From Segatella copri (GTDB lineage Bacteria; Bacteroidota; Bacteroidia; Bacteroidales; Bacteroidaceae): a stretch of 64,000 nt of DNA. The notes below the pieces were generated by a model that was not told the DNA's origin, searched no databases, and saw only the letters and a list, made by a program, of their open reading frames with translations. This document shows, piece after piece, positions 10,288 through 19,054 of this stretch. The position numbers and the translations under genes were made by a program. The stretch spans positions 3,740,001 through 3,804,000 of the forward strand of contig NZ_JAPDUW010000001.1 of NCBI RefSeq assembly GCF_026015295.1, written 5' to 3'. Position 1 is the stretch's first letter; every line of letters begins with the position of its first letter.

Positions 10288-10986
10288 ATGAAGAAATTTT
10301 TGTTTGCAATGATTGCTTTCGCGGCTGTTTTATCGTTTGCCGCATGCAATGATAGTGAGACTTATAAGGACATGCGCGACAGAGAGCTCGATTCTATCAG
10401 CTCTTTCTTGCGTAAGGAAAATATTAAGGTCATCTCTGAGGATGAGTTCAACAGACGTTGGAAAAATAATGAAAAACTGACGGATACAGCAAAGAACAAC
10501 AACGAATGGGTACTTTTCAACAGTAACGGTATCTACATGCAGGTGATTGACCAGGGATGTGGCGACTATATCAAGAAAGGTACATCGGTAGATGTATTGG
10601 TCCGCTTTGATGAGTATAACCTTTCGTATGCTGCTGAAATGAGCGATAAGTGTCTCACGCTTTCAAACAAAGTTCCTGCTTATTCCTATTATGTAGATAA
10701 GATAAGCGTTACCAATACTTCCGGTACATTCACCGGTTCTTTCGTTGATCCTAAAGCCAGTCTGATGGCCAATACATATAATTCATCCAATTATGGCAGT
10801 GTAAGTTCTACCGTGCCTAGCGGTTGGCTCATACCATTCACCTGGATTAAGATAGGCAGACCGAAGACTGATGATGAACGCATCGCTCATATCCGTTTGC
10901 TCGTACCTCACTCTTACGGTACCACATCGGCATCGGGCAGTGTGCAGGCATGTGTCTACGACATGACTCTGCAGAAAGGAAGATAA
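10288..10986 (+). CDS. DUF4827-like lipoprotein
   Basis: 232-residue protein with a lipoprotein signal: 'MKKF', a hydrophobic stretch, then 'LSFAACND' with the lipidated cysteine near residue 20. The mature part looks like the Bacteroidales DUF4827 family, a periplasmic-side lipoprotein with a fold reminiscent of FKBP domains ('DQGCGDYIKKGTSVDVLVRF', 'GWLIPFTWIKIG'). No function is established from the sequence. It has its own -7 promoter element and is followed after 20 bases by glmM, so it may be cotranscribed. The family name is from memory and should be confirmed by profile search. Confidence 0.65.
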   Translation: MKKFLFAMIAFAAVLSFAACNDSETYKDMRDRELDSISSFLRKENIKVISEDEFNRRWKNNEKLTDTAKNNNEWVLFNSNGIYMQVIDQGCGDYIKKGTSVDVLVRFDEYNLSYAAEMSDKCLTLSNKVPAYSYYVDKISVTNTSGTFTGSFVDPKASLMANTYNSSNYGSVSSTVPSGWLIPFTWIKIGRPKTDDERIAHIRLLVPHSYGTTSASGSVQACVYDMTLQKGR

Positions 10987-11006
10987 ACATAAAAAGAGAT
11001 ATATTT

Positions 11007-12398
11007 ATGACACTGATTAAGTCAATTTCTGGTATCCGCGGTACTATCGGCGGTCCAGCGGGCGATACTTTGAATCCGCTCGATATCGTAAAGTTCACTT
11101 CAGCATACGCTACCTTCATTCGCCGTAGCGGTGCTTCAGAGAGTAATACCATCGTTGTAGGCCGTGATGCACGCATCTCTGGCGAGATGGTAAAGAATGT
11201 GGTTTGTGGAACCCTCATGGGCATGGGCTACGATGTGCTGAACATCGGTCTGGCTACTACTCCTACCACCGAACTTGCTGTTACCATGAGTGGTGCGGCC
11301 GGCGGTATCATCATCACAGCTTCTCACAACCCACGTCAGTGGAATGCCCTTAAACTCCTCAACGAGAAGGGTGAGTTCCTCACAGCAGCTAATGGTAACG
11401 AGGTACTGGGTATCGCAGAGAAGGAAGACTTCGACTATGCGGATGTGGATCATCTCGGAAAATATACTGAAGACAATACCTTCAACAAGCGCCATATCGA
11501 CTCCGTACTTGCTTTGAAGCTCGTAGATGTCGAAGCAATCAAGAATGCCCACTTCAAGGTTTGTGTAGATTCCATCAACTCAGTTGGTGGTGTTATTCTT
11601 CCAGAGTTGCTCGATGCGCTCGGGGTAGCATATACTTTCCTCAATGGTGAACCTACAGGCGACTTCGCTCATAATCCGGAGCCATTGGAGAAGAACCTCG
11701 GTGGTATCATGGATGAGTTGAAGAAGGGTGGCTACGATATGGGTATCGTTGTAGACCCTGATGTTGACCGTCTGGCTTTCATCTGCGAAGATGGCAAGAT
11801 GTTTGGCGAAGAGTATACCTTGGTAAGTGTGGCAGATTACGTGTTGAGCAAGACTCCAGGCAATACCGTCAGCAACCTTTCATCTACCCGTGCCCTCCGT
11901 GATGTTACAGAGAAGCATGGTGGCAAGTACACTGCAGCTGCTGTAGGCGAGGTGAATGTAACTACCAAGATGAAGGATGTTCACGCTGTTATCGGTGGTG
12001 AAGGCAATGGTGGAGTTATCTATCCAGAGAGCCATTACGGTCGTGATGCTCTCGTTGGTATCGCCCTCTTCCTGAGCAGTCTGGCTCACAAGGGCTGCAA
12101 GGTGAGCGAGCTCCGTGCCAGCTTCCCTAACTATTTCATCGCCAAAAACCGCATCGACCTCACTCCATCTACCGATGTAGATGCGATCCTCGTGAAGGTT
12201 AAGGAGATGTATGGTAAGGAGAAGGATGTCACCGTAACAGATATCGATGGCGTCAAGCTCGATTTCCCTGACAAGTGGGTTCACCTCCGCAAGAGTAATA
12301 CCGAGCCTATCATCCGCGTATATAGCGAGGCCTCTACCATGGAGCAGGCTGATGAACTGGGCAAGAAGCTCATGCAGGTGGTTTACGATATGCAGTAA
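11007..12398 (+). CDS. glmM: Phosphoglucosamine mutase
   Basis: 463-residue alpha-D-phosphohexomutase that converts glucosamine-6-phosphate to glucosamine-1-phosphate, leading to UDP-GlcNAc for peptidoglycan and LPS. The phosphoserine loop 'TASHNP' has its serine at about residue 106. The Mg-binding loop 'DPDVDRLAF' follows near residue 250, the sugar loop is 'GEGNGGVI', and the phosphate-binding loop is 'RKSNTEPIIRVY' near the C-terminus. All four loops of an active enzyme are present. The ATG at 11007 follows an A-rich leader; an in-frame ATG at 10950 lies inside the preceding gene and is rejected. A strong terminator follows. Phosphomannomutase activity cannot be excluded. Confidence 0.88.
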   Translation: MTLIKSISGIRGTIGGPAGDTLNPLDIVKFTSAYATFIRRSGASESNTIVVGRDARISGEMVKNVVCGTLMGMGYDVLNIGLATTPTTELAVTMSGAAGGIIITASHNPRQWNALKLLNEKGEFLTAANGNEVLGIAEKEDFDYADVDHLGKYTEDNTFNKRHIDSVLALKLVDVEAIKNAHFKVCVDSINSVGGVILPELLDALGVAYTFLNGEPTGDFAHNPEPLEKNLGGIMDELKKGGYDMGIVVDPDVDRLAFICEDGKMFGEEYTLVSVADYVLSKTPGNTVSNLSSTRALRDVTEKHGGKYTAAAVGEVNVTTKMKDVHAVIGGEGNGGVIYPESHYGRDALVGIALFLSSLAHKGCKVSELRASFPNYFIAKNRIDLTPSTDVDAILVKVKEMYGKEKDVTVTDIDGVKLDFPDKWVHLRKSNTEPIIRVYSEASTMEQADELGKKLMQVVYDMQ

Positions 12399-12420
12399 GA
12401 TACTGAATATGAGATCATAT

Positions 12421-12466
12421 AAAAAGAGATGAAGCAACGTAGATTTTGCTTCATCTCTTTTTTTTT
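12421..12466 (+). terminator. Rho-independent terminator after glmM
   Basis: Perfect 15-bp stem (12423-12437 with 12446-12460), 8-base loop, followed by a run of T. Confidence 0.9.
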
Positions 12467-12521
12467 GTGCGCCGATTTCCATCTGCAAAACTTCAGTAAT
12501 TTGAAGAAAGATAGAGAAAGA

Positions 12522-12553
12522 TTTGGCTTTCTCAGATAAAAATCGTATTTTTG
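12522..12553 (+). promoter_or_regulatory. Promoter of the HprK/S26/PqqD/ABC operon
   Basis: TTTG at 12522-12525 and TATTTTTG at 12546-12553, spaced 20 bases: a canonical Bacteroidetes promoter. It implies an untranslated leader of about 90 bases before the first gene and marks the four-gene locus as an independent transcription unit after the glmM terminator. Confidence 0.75.
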
Positions 12554-12650
12554 TTGCGAAATTGCAGACGTTGAGGCCTCTGAGCCTTTGTTGCAGCAAT
12601 GAAAAACTTGAACCGTTCCTGATAGGGAGCATAAATGAAATTACAGAATA

Positions 12651-13574
12651 ATGGAATCTATTATAAAGCATTATCAGGTAGCCCATGTCGGGTTCAGCCT
12701 TTCTTATCCTGATTCCTCTCAGGAGATGATGGCTGTTTTACTGGAGGCTTATCAGGCGTTTGAATGCGATGAACAGGTCGTATCTGCTGCCCTGACCTCC
12801 TTCTCTCTTACCTTGAACGAAAGCGGGGAAGAACTGAGGAAACCTGCCGGTTTCAAGGAGGAATGCAGACAGGATGAGGAGGGACAGCTCATTATCAGTG
12901 GTAGTCTGGGCGAGAAGCAGAAGGCGTTCCTGATGGCAATGACTGATATGAAATCGATACTGGTTACAGGTCATGATTATCAGCATTCCAGTCTTCTGGT
13001 TCCTGCTGGCACCTTCAGCCAGAAGTCGGCTTTCGGATCCCTCAAGGCAACCGTTGACACCTCGCTGATGCTGCTCTATGCCATGCGTTCGGCTGCCGGA
13101 GATACACTCCTGTTTCATTCTTCTACCATAGTAAAGGATGGAAAGGCTTATCTCTTCCTGGGCAAGAGCGGAACGGGCAAGAGTACGCATTCCGGACTGT
13201 GGCTCAAATATATCGAGGGTACCCGACTGCTCAATGATGATAACCCGGTGGTATATATATCGCACGAAGGAACGCCCATGGTGAGTGGCTCGCCTTGGAG
13301 CGGAAAGACACCTTGCTATAAGAACGAGGAATATCCGATAGGGGCAATTGTCCAATTGCGCCAGGCACCAGAGAATAAAATCAGAAAACAGACCGTCATA
13401 GAGTCTTATGTGTCTATCAAGACTTCTGTCTCCGGCAAGGCATGGGAGAAGGAAATTGCAGATGGCCAGCATCAAACGATAGAGAAGCTGATTGGGGCTA
13501 CCCGGCTTTATCTGCTCGACTGTCTGCCTGATGCCGGTGCAGCTCTCCTTTGCAGTCAGACCATCAGTCTGTAA
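12651..13574 (+). CDS. HPr kinase/phosphorylase-like protein of a peptide-maturation locus
   Basis: 307-residue protein. The N-terminal about 130 residues have no motif I can name. The second half is an HprK/PEP-carboxykinase-like P-loop kinase: Walker A 'GKSGTGKSTHSGLW' from residue 171, then 'LLNDDNPVV' with acidic residues that would bind the metal. In true HPr kinase the substrate is the PTS protein HPr. Here the partners (S26 peptidase, PqqD, ABC exporter) match HprK homologues found in lasso-peptide and related clusters, where such kinases phosphorylate a peptide. That role is inferred. First gene of the operon; the S26 peptidase starts 39 bases later. Confidence 0.75.
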   Translation: MESIIKHYQVAHVGFSLSYPDSSQEMMAVLLEAYQAFECDEQVVSAALTSFSLTLNESGEELRKPAGFKEECRQDEEGQLIISGSLGEKQKAFLMAMTDMKSILVTGHDYQHSSLLVPAGTFSQKSAFGSLKATVDTSLMLLYAMRSAAGDTLLFHSSTIVKDGKAYLFLGKSGTGKSTHSGLWLKYIEGTRLLNDDNPVVYISHEGTPMVSGSPWSGKTPCYKNEEYPIGAIVQLRQAPENKIRKQTVIESYVSIKTSVSGKAWEKEIADGQHQTIEKLIGATRLYLLDCLPDAGAALLCSQTISL

Positions 13575-13613
13575 AACCAACCGTCGGGTAAAAACCAATC
13601 GTACAATAGAAAG

Positions 13614-14117
13614 ATGAATACATCCGATTCAAAATATAAGGCAATAGCCGCGCTCGAGCAATTCATCCATGAAGGTCGTCCTGTTAAGTTTCCGGTCAAG
13701 GGCACCAGCATGCTTCCCTTTATCGTAGGTGATAGAGATTGCGTAGAATTCTATCCGGTAGAAGGCGAGTTGAAGGTGGGCGATATCGTGATGGCGAGGG
13801 TAGAAGAAGGCTATCCGGTGGTGCATCGCATCATCGGGATAGAGCCTGTTGCAGGAGCAGCTTCCCCCGCATCTTTTTCTGCAGATGATTGCCGTATCGT
13901 GCTGACGGGCGATGGAAATCTCGGTTTTAAGGAGCATTGCCTGCGCAAGGATGTCATTGCGAAGGCGCATGCTGTCATCTGTCCCGACGGCAGCCGCAAG
14001 AGTCTCATCTCGCAGAATGCGCTCAGAAACTGGCACAGATGGCAGAGGTTGAGGCCTGTGCGTAGGGTCTTGCTTAAAATAATCAAGCTCTATATCCGTT
14101 TATCATATAAAAACTAA
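13614..14117 (+). CDS. S24/S26-family peptidase, SipW/ER-type signal-peptidase-like
   Basis: 167-residue predicted serine peptidase. The nucleophile motif 'KGTSMLPFI' places the serine at residue 32. 'YPVVHRIIGIE' puts a histidine at residue 71 where bacterial type I signal peptidases have lysine, and 'TGDGN' gives an aspartate at residue 100. This Ser-His-Asp arrangement is that of SipW and ER signal peptidases. There is no clear N-terminal membrane anchor; a moderately hydrophobic, basic C-terminus may bind the membrane. Encoded between a kinase and a PqqD-like protein, it could remove a leader from an exported peptide, a role inferred from context. Confidence 0.78.
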   Translation: MNTSDSKYKAIAALEQFIHEGRPVKFPVKGTSMLPFIVGDRDCVEFYPVEGELKVGDIVMARVEEGYPVVHRIIGIEPVAGAASPASFSADDCRIVLTGDGNLGFKEHCLRKDVIAKAHAVICPDGSRKSLISQNALRNWHRWQRLRPVRRVLLKIIKLYIRLSYKN

Positions 14118-14130
14118 AAAACAAGATACA

Positions 14131-14397
14131 ATGAAGATCAAGAAAGATTTCAAGCTCCGCGAAATTTGCGGTGAGTATGTGGTAACAGCCGAAGGTATGC
14201 AGGCAGTAGACTTTACCAAGTTGATCAGTCTCAACGAAACTGCCGCCTTTCTCTGGAAGACGGCTGAAAAACAGGGTGAATTTACGGTAGCTTCGTTGGC
14301 TCAGGCTCTGTGCGATGAGTATGATGTAGTCATGGCTCAGGCAGAAAAAGACTGCGAGGCGATTATTGCCCAGTGGCAGAAAGAGGGACTGGTATGA
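14131..14397 (+). CDS. PqqD-like peptide chaperone (RiPP recognition element type)
   Basis: 88-residue protein with the PqqD layout: 'KLREICGEYVV' strands, then 'FTKLISLNETAAFLWKTAE' where 'LNETAAFLW' is the typical PqqD core, then a helical C-terminus with 'LCDEYDV'. PqqD-type domains bind leader peptides of ribosomally made, modified peptides and deliver them to processing enzymes. It lies 13 bases after the S26 peptidase, and its stop overlaps the ABC transporter start (ATGA), so coupling with the exporter is likely. No radical SAM partner is present in the window. Confidence 0.82.
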   Translation: MKIKKDFKLREICGEYVVTAEGMQAVDFTKLISLNETAAFLWKTAEKQGEFTVASLAQALCDEYDVVMAQAEKDCEAIIAQWQKEGLV

Positions 14398-16058
14398 GGA
14401 AGTATGCACTATGGTTTTTTCGCCAGATGTCTGCTGTCCGGGGACGTTTGCTGTTGCGCATCATCGCCGGTCTTCTGCAGGTAGCATTAGGTTTGTGGCT
14501 CGTCTGGCTGTGTCGCCGGTTCATCGATGTGGTGATCTGGCGTGGCAATGTGCTGTGCGAAACCATCGTGCTTTTTTCAGTCATCGCCCTGCTGATAGCC
14601 CTTCGCCAGCTGGTATTCTATCTTTCCGGCATCACCGAGGTTATCCTCCAGAATGATATGCGTAGCCGCCTCTTCCGGTTTGTGCTGGGCAGGAAACTCT
14701 ATGCCGTTAAGCATCAGGCTGAGGCTGGTTCCGGAAAACCTGCTTCTGATATGCTTTCCGGCGACATCAGCCAGCGTTTGGAGCGCGATCTCTCATCAGC
14801 CTCTTCGGTAGTTACGGATATCCTGCCCACAATCGTAGTCACCCTGGTGCAGCTCTTCGGTGCCTTCTTCCTGATGCGTTCTATCGATTCCATTCTGGCA
14901 TGGAGCCTTCTGGTACTGACACCGGTGGTTGCAGTCTGTGCCAAGTATCTCGGCAGCCGACTCAAGAAGATGACGCTGGCGATACGCGAGGAGGAGAGCA
15001 GCATACAGATGATGATTCAGGAGACGGTAGAACATGAACTCACCATCAAGACCTTGCAGGCAGAGAGCACGGTTTCCGGTAGGGTAGGCAGCATGCAGCA
15101 GCGTTTGCATCATTTGGTCCGCCGTCGTATCCGTTTTACGTTGATATCCCGTCTGCTCCTTGCCTTCACTTTCAGTTACGGCTATTTCGGAGCCTTTGTC
15201 TATGGTGCCATCCAACTCAAGAACGGGTTGATAACCTTTGGTGTGATGACCGCCTTCCTGCAGTTGGTTGGTCAGATACAGAGTCCTATCATGTCGCTCT
15301 TGGGCATGATTCCCCAGCTGATTCATGCATCAGCGAGTGTAGACCGGTTGGTAGAGATTGAAAATACCGAGCAGGAGGAATCTCTGTCGCAGGCAGATGC
15401 TTCTATACCTTTGCAGCGTGCTTGCGGCATCCGTCTTCAGGATGTGAGTTATTCATATCCCGATGAGCGAAAGAAAGTTGTTGTCAGTCATTTCTCTTAT
15501 GATTTCCGTCCCGCCACATCTGTGGCGATAGTAGGAGAAACCGGTTGTGGCAAGACCACCATCCTGCGTCTTTTGTCGAGTATCATCCAGCCCGATAGCG
15601 GAAGGATAGTATTGTATGATGCCCTGGGCAAAGAGACAGAAGGAACCGGCATGCGTTCGCATATCGTGTATATAGAGCAGGGTAATACGCTGATGAGCGG
15701 AACCATTCGCGATAATCTTCTTCTTGCCAATCCCGTGGCTACCGATGAGCAGCTTACCGAAGCCCTTCATGTAGCCTGTGCCGATTTCGTTTTCAGTTTG
15801 CCGGCAGGTATGGATACGAAGATAGGAGAGCATGCCACCCGTTTGAGTGGCGGTCAGGCACAGCGTATTGCCATAGCCCGCAGTCTTTTGCGCGAAGGCA
15901 ACATTCTGTTGTTGGATGAAATCAGCTCATCGCTGGATGCCGAAACCGAGAAGCTTCTTTTCGACCGTCTCTTTACTTCGTATGCCGATAAGACTATTAT
16001 CTGTGTTACGCATAGGAAGGAGGTGGCAGACAGATGCCAGGAGCAGATACGGCTGTGA
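14394..16058 (+). CDS. ABC exporter, fused membrane and ATPase domains
   Basis: 554-residue half-transporter. An N-terminal six-helix ABC type-1 membrane domain (to about residue 310) is followed by an ATPase domain: Walker A 'GETGCGKTT' at residues 381-389, a Q-loop, signature 'LSGGQ' at 484-488, Walker B 'NILLLDE' and a switch histidine in 'TIICVTHR'. It probably works as a homodimer. There is no C39 peptidase domain at the N-terminus, so leader removal must be done by another enzyme, plausibly the S26 peptidase upstream. The ATG at 14394 overlapping the pqqD-like stop is preferred to 14373. Substrate unknown, probably a peptide. Confidence 0.88.
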   Translation: MRKYALWFFRQMSAVRGRLLLRIIAGLLQVALGLWLVWLCRRFIDVVIWRGNVLCETIVLFSVIALLIALRQLVFYLSGITEVILQNDMRSRLFRFVLGRKLYAVKHQAEAGSGKPASDMLSGDISQRLERDLSSASSVVTDILPTIVVTLVQLFGAFFLMRSIDSILAWSLLVLTPVVAVCAKYLGSRLKKMTLAIREEESSIQMMIQETVEHELTIKTLQAESTVSGRVGSMQQRLHHLVRRRIRFTLISRLLLAFTFSYGYFGAFVYGAIQLKNGLITFGVMTAFLQLVGQIQSPIMSLLGMIPQLIHASASVDRLVEIENTEQEESLSQADASIPLQRACGIRLQDVSYSYPDERKKVVVSHFSYDFRPATSVAIVGETGCGKTTILRLLSSIIQPDSGRIVLYDALGKETEGTGMRSHIVYIEQGNTLMSGTIRDNLLLANPVATDEQLTEALHVACADFVFSLPAGMDTKIGEHATRLSGGQAQRIAIARSLLREGNILLLDEISSSLDAETEKLLFDRLFTSYADKTIICVTHRKEVADRCQEQIRL

Positions 16059-16178
16059 TGATCGGTGGAGCAGGATGCCATCAGGGTCATCGCTGCCACG
16101 AGTGTGGTTCCAGCAGCCCCTCCATATATTAAAAACACGGATATTTTGGAAAATCTCTTTTTTTTCAAAGAAAAGTTG

Positions 16179-16186
16179 TATATTTG
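16179..16186 (+). promoter_or_regulatory. -7 promoter element for the C10 peptidase gene
   Basis: TATATTTG fits TAnnTTTG about 95 bases before the start codon. The nearest TTTG upstream is 30 bases away, too far, so the -33 element is poor. It suggests that the peptidase can be transcribed separately from the ABC operon. Confidence 0.5.
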
Positions 16187-16281
16187 CAGAAAACTTTCTG
16201 GATGATGGCAAAGTGTAGCTAATCTGATATTTCCAGAAGGTGGCGTAATTAACTCAATATCAAATATTAAGACCTGAAGAA

Positions 16282-18945
16282 ATGAAAAAGAAAGAAGAAA
16301 GGAAAAAATGGAAGGGACTGAAAAACGGGTTCCTGTTGGTGGGATTCATAGCCCTGCTGATAGCCAGTTCGCAAACTGTTCGTGCCGAGGAAATCACTTG
16401 GCAGAGGGCGGCGGAGATAGCTAAGAGATATGTTACTCTGCCGCAAGATACCGGTATGAAAGCAAAGGAGAAGGGCAGGAAAAACAAGACCTGTTCACCT
16501 TATTATATATATAATGATGCGCGGGGAAAGGGATTCGTTATCGTATCAGGTGATGACCAGATGGGTGAAGTGCTGGGATACAGCAAAGAAGGTAGTCTCG
16601 ATACGCTCAATGCCAATCCCTGCGTAAAACTGCTGCTTTCGGGATACCGACAGACTTTCGAGGTGCTGAAAGAAGGAAAGGTGAAGGTGCAAAGCCATAC
16701 ACGCACCGGACTTTACTCTAAAACCGTAGCGCCGATGCTGAAAAGCAAATGGGGACAGTCGTATCCGTTTAATGCTAAAACGGGATATGATTACAGCGGC
16801 TGTGTGGCTACGGCTGTGGCTCAGATGATGTATTATCATCAGTGGCCGGCTCAGGGACAGGGAAAAAACGAATATGTGGTAACCTACTACCAGGCCAAGA
16901 AGAGTGCGGATTTCAGTCAGTCGCACTACGACTGGGCCAACATGTTGCCCGACTACCGCTATCCGGTTCAGGCTACTCCTGCAGAGATTGATGCCGTAGC
17001 CTTACTGATGAACGATGTGGGTGTGGCTTCTTTCATGCAATATACGCCCAGCGCAAGTGGAACCCAGGGAGTCTTCGCCTATCAGGCGCTGCAGAAGCAT
17101 TTCGATTATTCGGCAGCCTACGTTACGAAAGCTGTAGAAGGACCGGGGAGGTTTGCAGAAATCCTGAGACAGGAACTGCTTAACGGATGTCCGGTTTATC
17201 TGGAAGGCAGACCAGCCGGTTCGGCTTCCGGTCATGCCTGGGTAACTGATGGTTTCGATGAAAACGGCCTCTTCCACATGAACTTCGGTTGGGAGGGACA
17301 GGGCGATGCCTATTATTCGCTCACCAATCTCAATGTTTCGCAGACCGGAAGTGAGTTTCAGGGCAAACCGCTTGCCTTTAACCGTGCCATTACCGCCATC
17401 TTAGCTCATCCCAACAACGGGAAATATCCCGAAATAGAGCGCGGACTGCTGGAAACTTCGCCGCAGCTGATGTTCAACGAGGGTGGTTCTCTCAGCCTGA
17501 AAGAGGCGTCGGGAAAGTTATTCGACCCTTCACAGCCGGTAACTGTCGAGATGAATTCCTTCGTCAACAGAGGCAAGCCTTTCAGGGGTGACATCGGTGT
17601 TGCCGTTTATGATGAAGCGGGGAAACTCAAGCAGGTGGTTTATTCTGATGATCATCAGCAGGGAGGCTTTACGGAAAGACTTTATGGCGGAGAGCAGAAG
17701 GGATGGATGGGAACTGATTATCTGATCCATCAGGCTCAGAAAATCAGTCTCAGTCTTGCCGGTCTTGAAAACGGCTATTACCGTATCATCGCTATATGTG
17801 CAGCACGGAAGGATGATGGTTCATGGGATGATTTCCTGCCGATGAAGAAGGCACCTGTTATCGGGGTGGAACTGAAAGACGGTGCCGGCCGCATCTCTGA
17901 AATCTGTTCGGAAGATGCCCGCTTCCAACTGATGGGGCAGCCAAGACTTGACGGCAAAGCTGAACAGGGCAGCAAGGTACGAGCCTTCTTCACTATCAAG
18001 AACCTCAATGGTGTGCCGCGCGACTGTTACCTAAGAGTGAAACTGCTGGATGAGAACCAGGAGGTTGTGCTGAGTACACGTGTGGACCAGCTGACCGAAA
18101 TAGATGGTTTCAGCGAGGCCGAAATCCCGATTCTCCTTTCGGTTCCTGCCCAGCTTGCTCCGGGATATTATCAGGTGAAACTGGAGATTACTTCGGATGA
18201 AGCCGAAACCCAGGATTGTCCGGTCAACGGTATCCACGATCAGGATGCAGCCTATATAGAGGTGGTAAAGGGAGAGGAGAAACCGCTGATGGCAAAAGCT
18301 GAAGTCTTTCTGGCTGATGATTCAAACGAGAAGATAGAAACCGGAAGCGTCGATGTATCGAAGGTATCTCTCTTCAAGATGGGAGTTTCGCTGCGTACGA
18401 CAGAAGACCGCAGTTACGAGGGGCATGTTTCCCTCATCTCTGAAGATGTAGATACTAAGGAAGAAATAGAGGTAAATGGACTCAGCGATGATGTAACCGT
18501 CTCATCAACACTCGACGTGCCGCTTTACAGCTACTGGCTGCGCAAGAATAATCTGCCTTGGACCGACGGTCATACCTATCTGTTCAGGGTGATGGGCGAG
18601 ATAGGAGGAAAGAACGTGGAACTGAAGAATCCGCAGGAACCTACTTATTTTCTCAAGCGAAAGGGCTATATCCTTATTCTCTATCAGGATATAGCTACAG
18701 GAATAGAAAATGCTACTATCTCTGATACTGAAACCGAGATCTGTCGCGAGGGACATCAACTCCTGGTTTCGGGCAAGGACGTGAGAAAGATTAAACTGTA
18801 TCATGCGGGAGGAAACCTGCTCAGACAGGCGTCTGGTACGGATGGAAAAACTGTCAGTCTCTCTTTACAGGGTATCAGACAAGGCGTTTATCTGTTGCGG
18901 GTAGAAACCGGTATGCAAAGCAAGACATATAAACTGCTGCTTTAA
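16282..18945 (+). CDS. Secreted C10-family (streptopain-like) cysteine peptidase
   Basis: 887-residue exported protease. A signal peptide (residues about 1-35, ending 'VRAEE') precedes a Spi/pro-domain and the papain-like C10 domain. The nucleophile cysteine is at residue 174 in 'SGCVATAVAQMMYYHQW'; the histidine is at residue 318 in 'GHAWVTDGFD'. C10 enzymes include SpeB of streptococci and the Bfp proteases of Bacteroides. About 450 residues of beta-sandwich-like sequence follow, and the last about 75 ('GIRQGVYLLRVETG' near the end) look like a type IX secretion or Por-type sorting tail. It lies 223 bases after the ABC exporter and may be independent of it. Confidence 0.85.
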   Translation: MKKKEERKKWKGLKNGFLLVGFIALLIASSQTVRAEEITWQRAAEIAKRYVTLPQDTGMKAKEKGRKNKTCSPYYIYNDARGKGFVIVSGDDQMGEVLGYSKEGSLDTLNANPCVKLLLSGYRQTFEVLKEGKVKVQSHTRTGLYSKTVAPMLKSKWGQSYPFNAKTGYDYSGCVATAVAQMMYYHQWPAQGQGKNEYVVTYYQAKKSADFSQSHYDWANMLPDYRYPVQATPAEIDAVALLMNDVGVASFMQYTPSASGTQGVFAYQALQKHFDYSAAYVTKAVEGPGRFAEILRQELLNGCPVYLEGRPAGSASGHAWVTDGFDENGLFHMNFGWEGQGDAYYSLTNLNVSQTGSEFQGKPLAFNRAITAILAHPNNGKYPEIERGLLETSPQLMFNEGGSLSLKEASGKLFDPSQPVTVEMNSFVNRGKPFRGDIGVAVYDEAGKLKQVVYSDDHQQGGFTERLYGGEQKGWMGTDYLIHQAQKISLSLAGLENGYYRIIAICAARKDDGSWDDFLPMKKAPVIGVELKDGAGRISEICSEDARFQLMGQPRLDGKAEQGSKVRAFFTIKNLNGVPRDCYLRVKLLDENQEVVLSTRVDQLTEIDGFSEAEIPILLSVPAQLAPGYYQVKLEITSDEAETQDCPVNGIHDQDAAYIEVVKGEEKPLMAKAEVFLADDSNEKIETGSVDVSKVSLFKMGVSLRTTEDRSYEGHVSLISEDVDTKEEIEVNGLSDDVTVSSTLDVPLYSYWLRKNNLPWTDGHTYLFRVMGEIGGKNVELKNPQEPTYFLKRKGYILILYQDIATGIENATISDTETEICREGHQLLVSGKDVRKIKLYHAGGNLLRQASGTDGKTVSLSLQGIRQGVYLLRVETGMQSKTYKLLL

Positions 18946-18999
18946 ACGGATGTTCCTGTTTCGGAAACAGAACAGGTTATCCGATGTAAGTATAAAAAG

Positions 19000-19035
19000 A
19001 AAGCTCAGGGCTATCTGCCCTGAGCTTTTTTCATT
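19000..19035. terminator. Bidirectional terminator between the C10 peptidase and fumarase genes
   Basis: 12-bp stem (19000-19011 with 19017-19028) with a 5-base loop; T-rich on the plus side and a T-rich stretch on the minus side, between two convergent genes. Confidence 0.85.
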
Positions 19036-19054
19036 ATCATGATTTCAGTATCAT

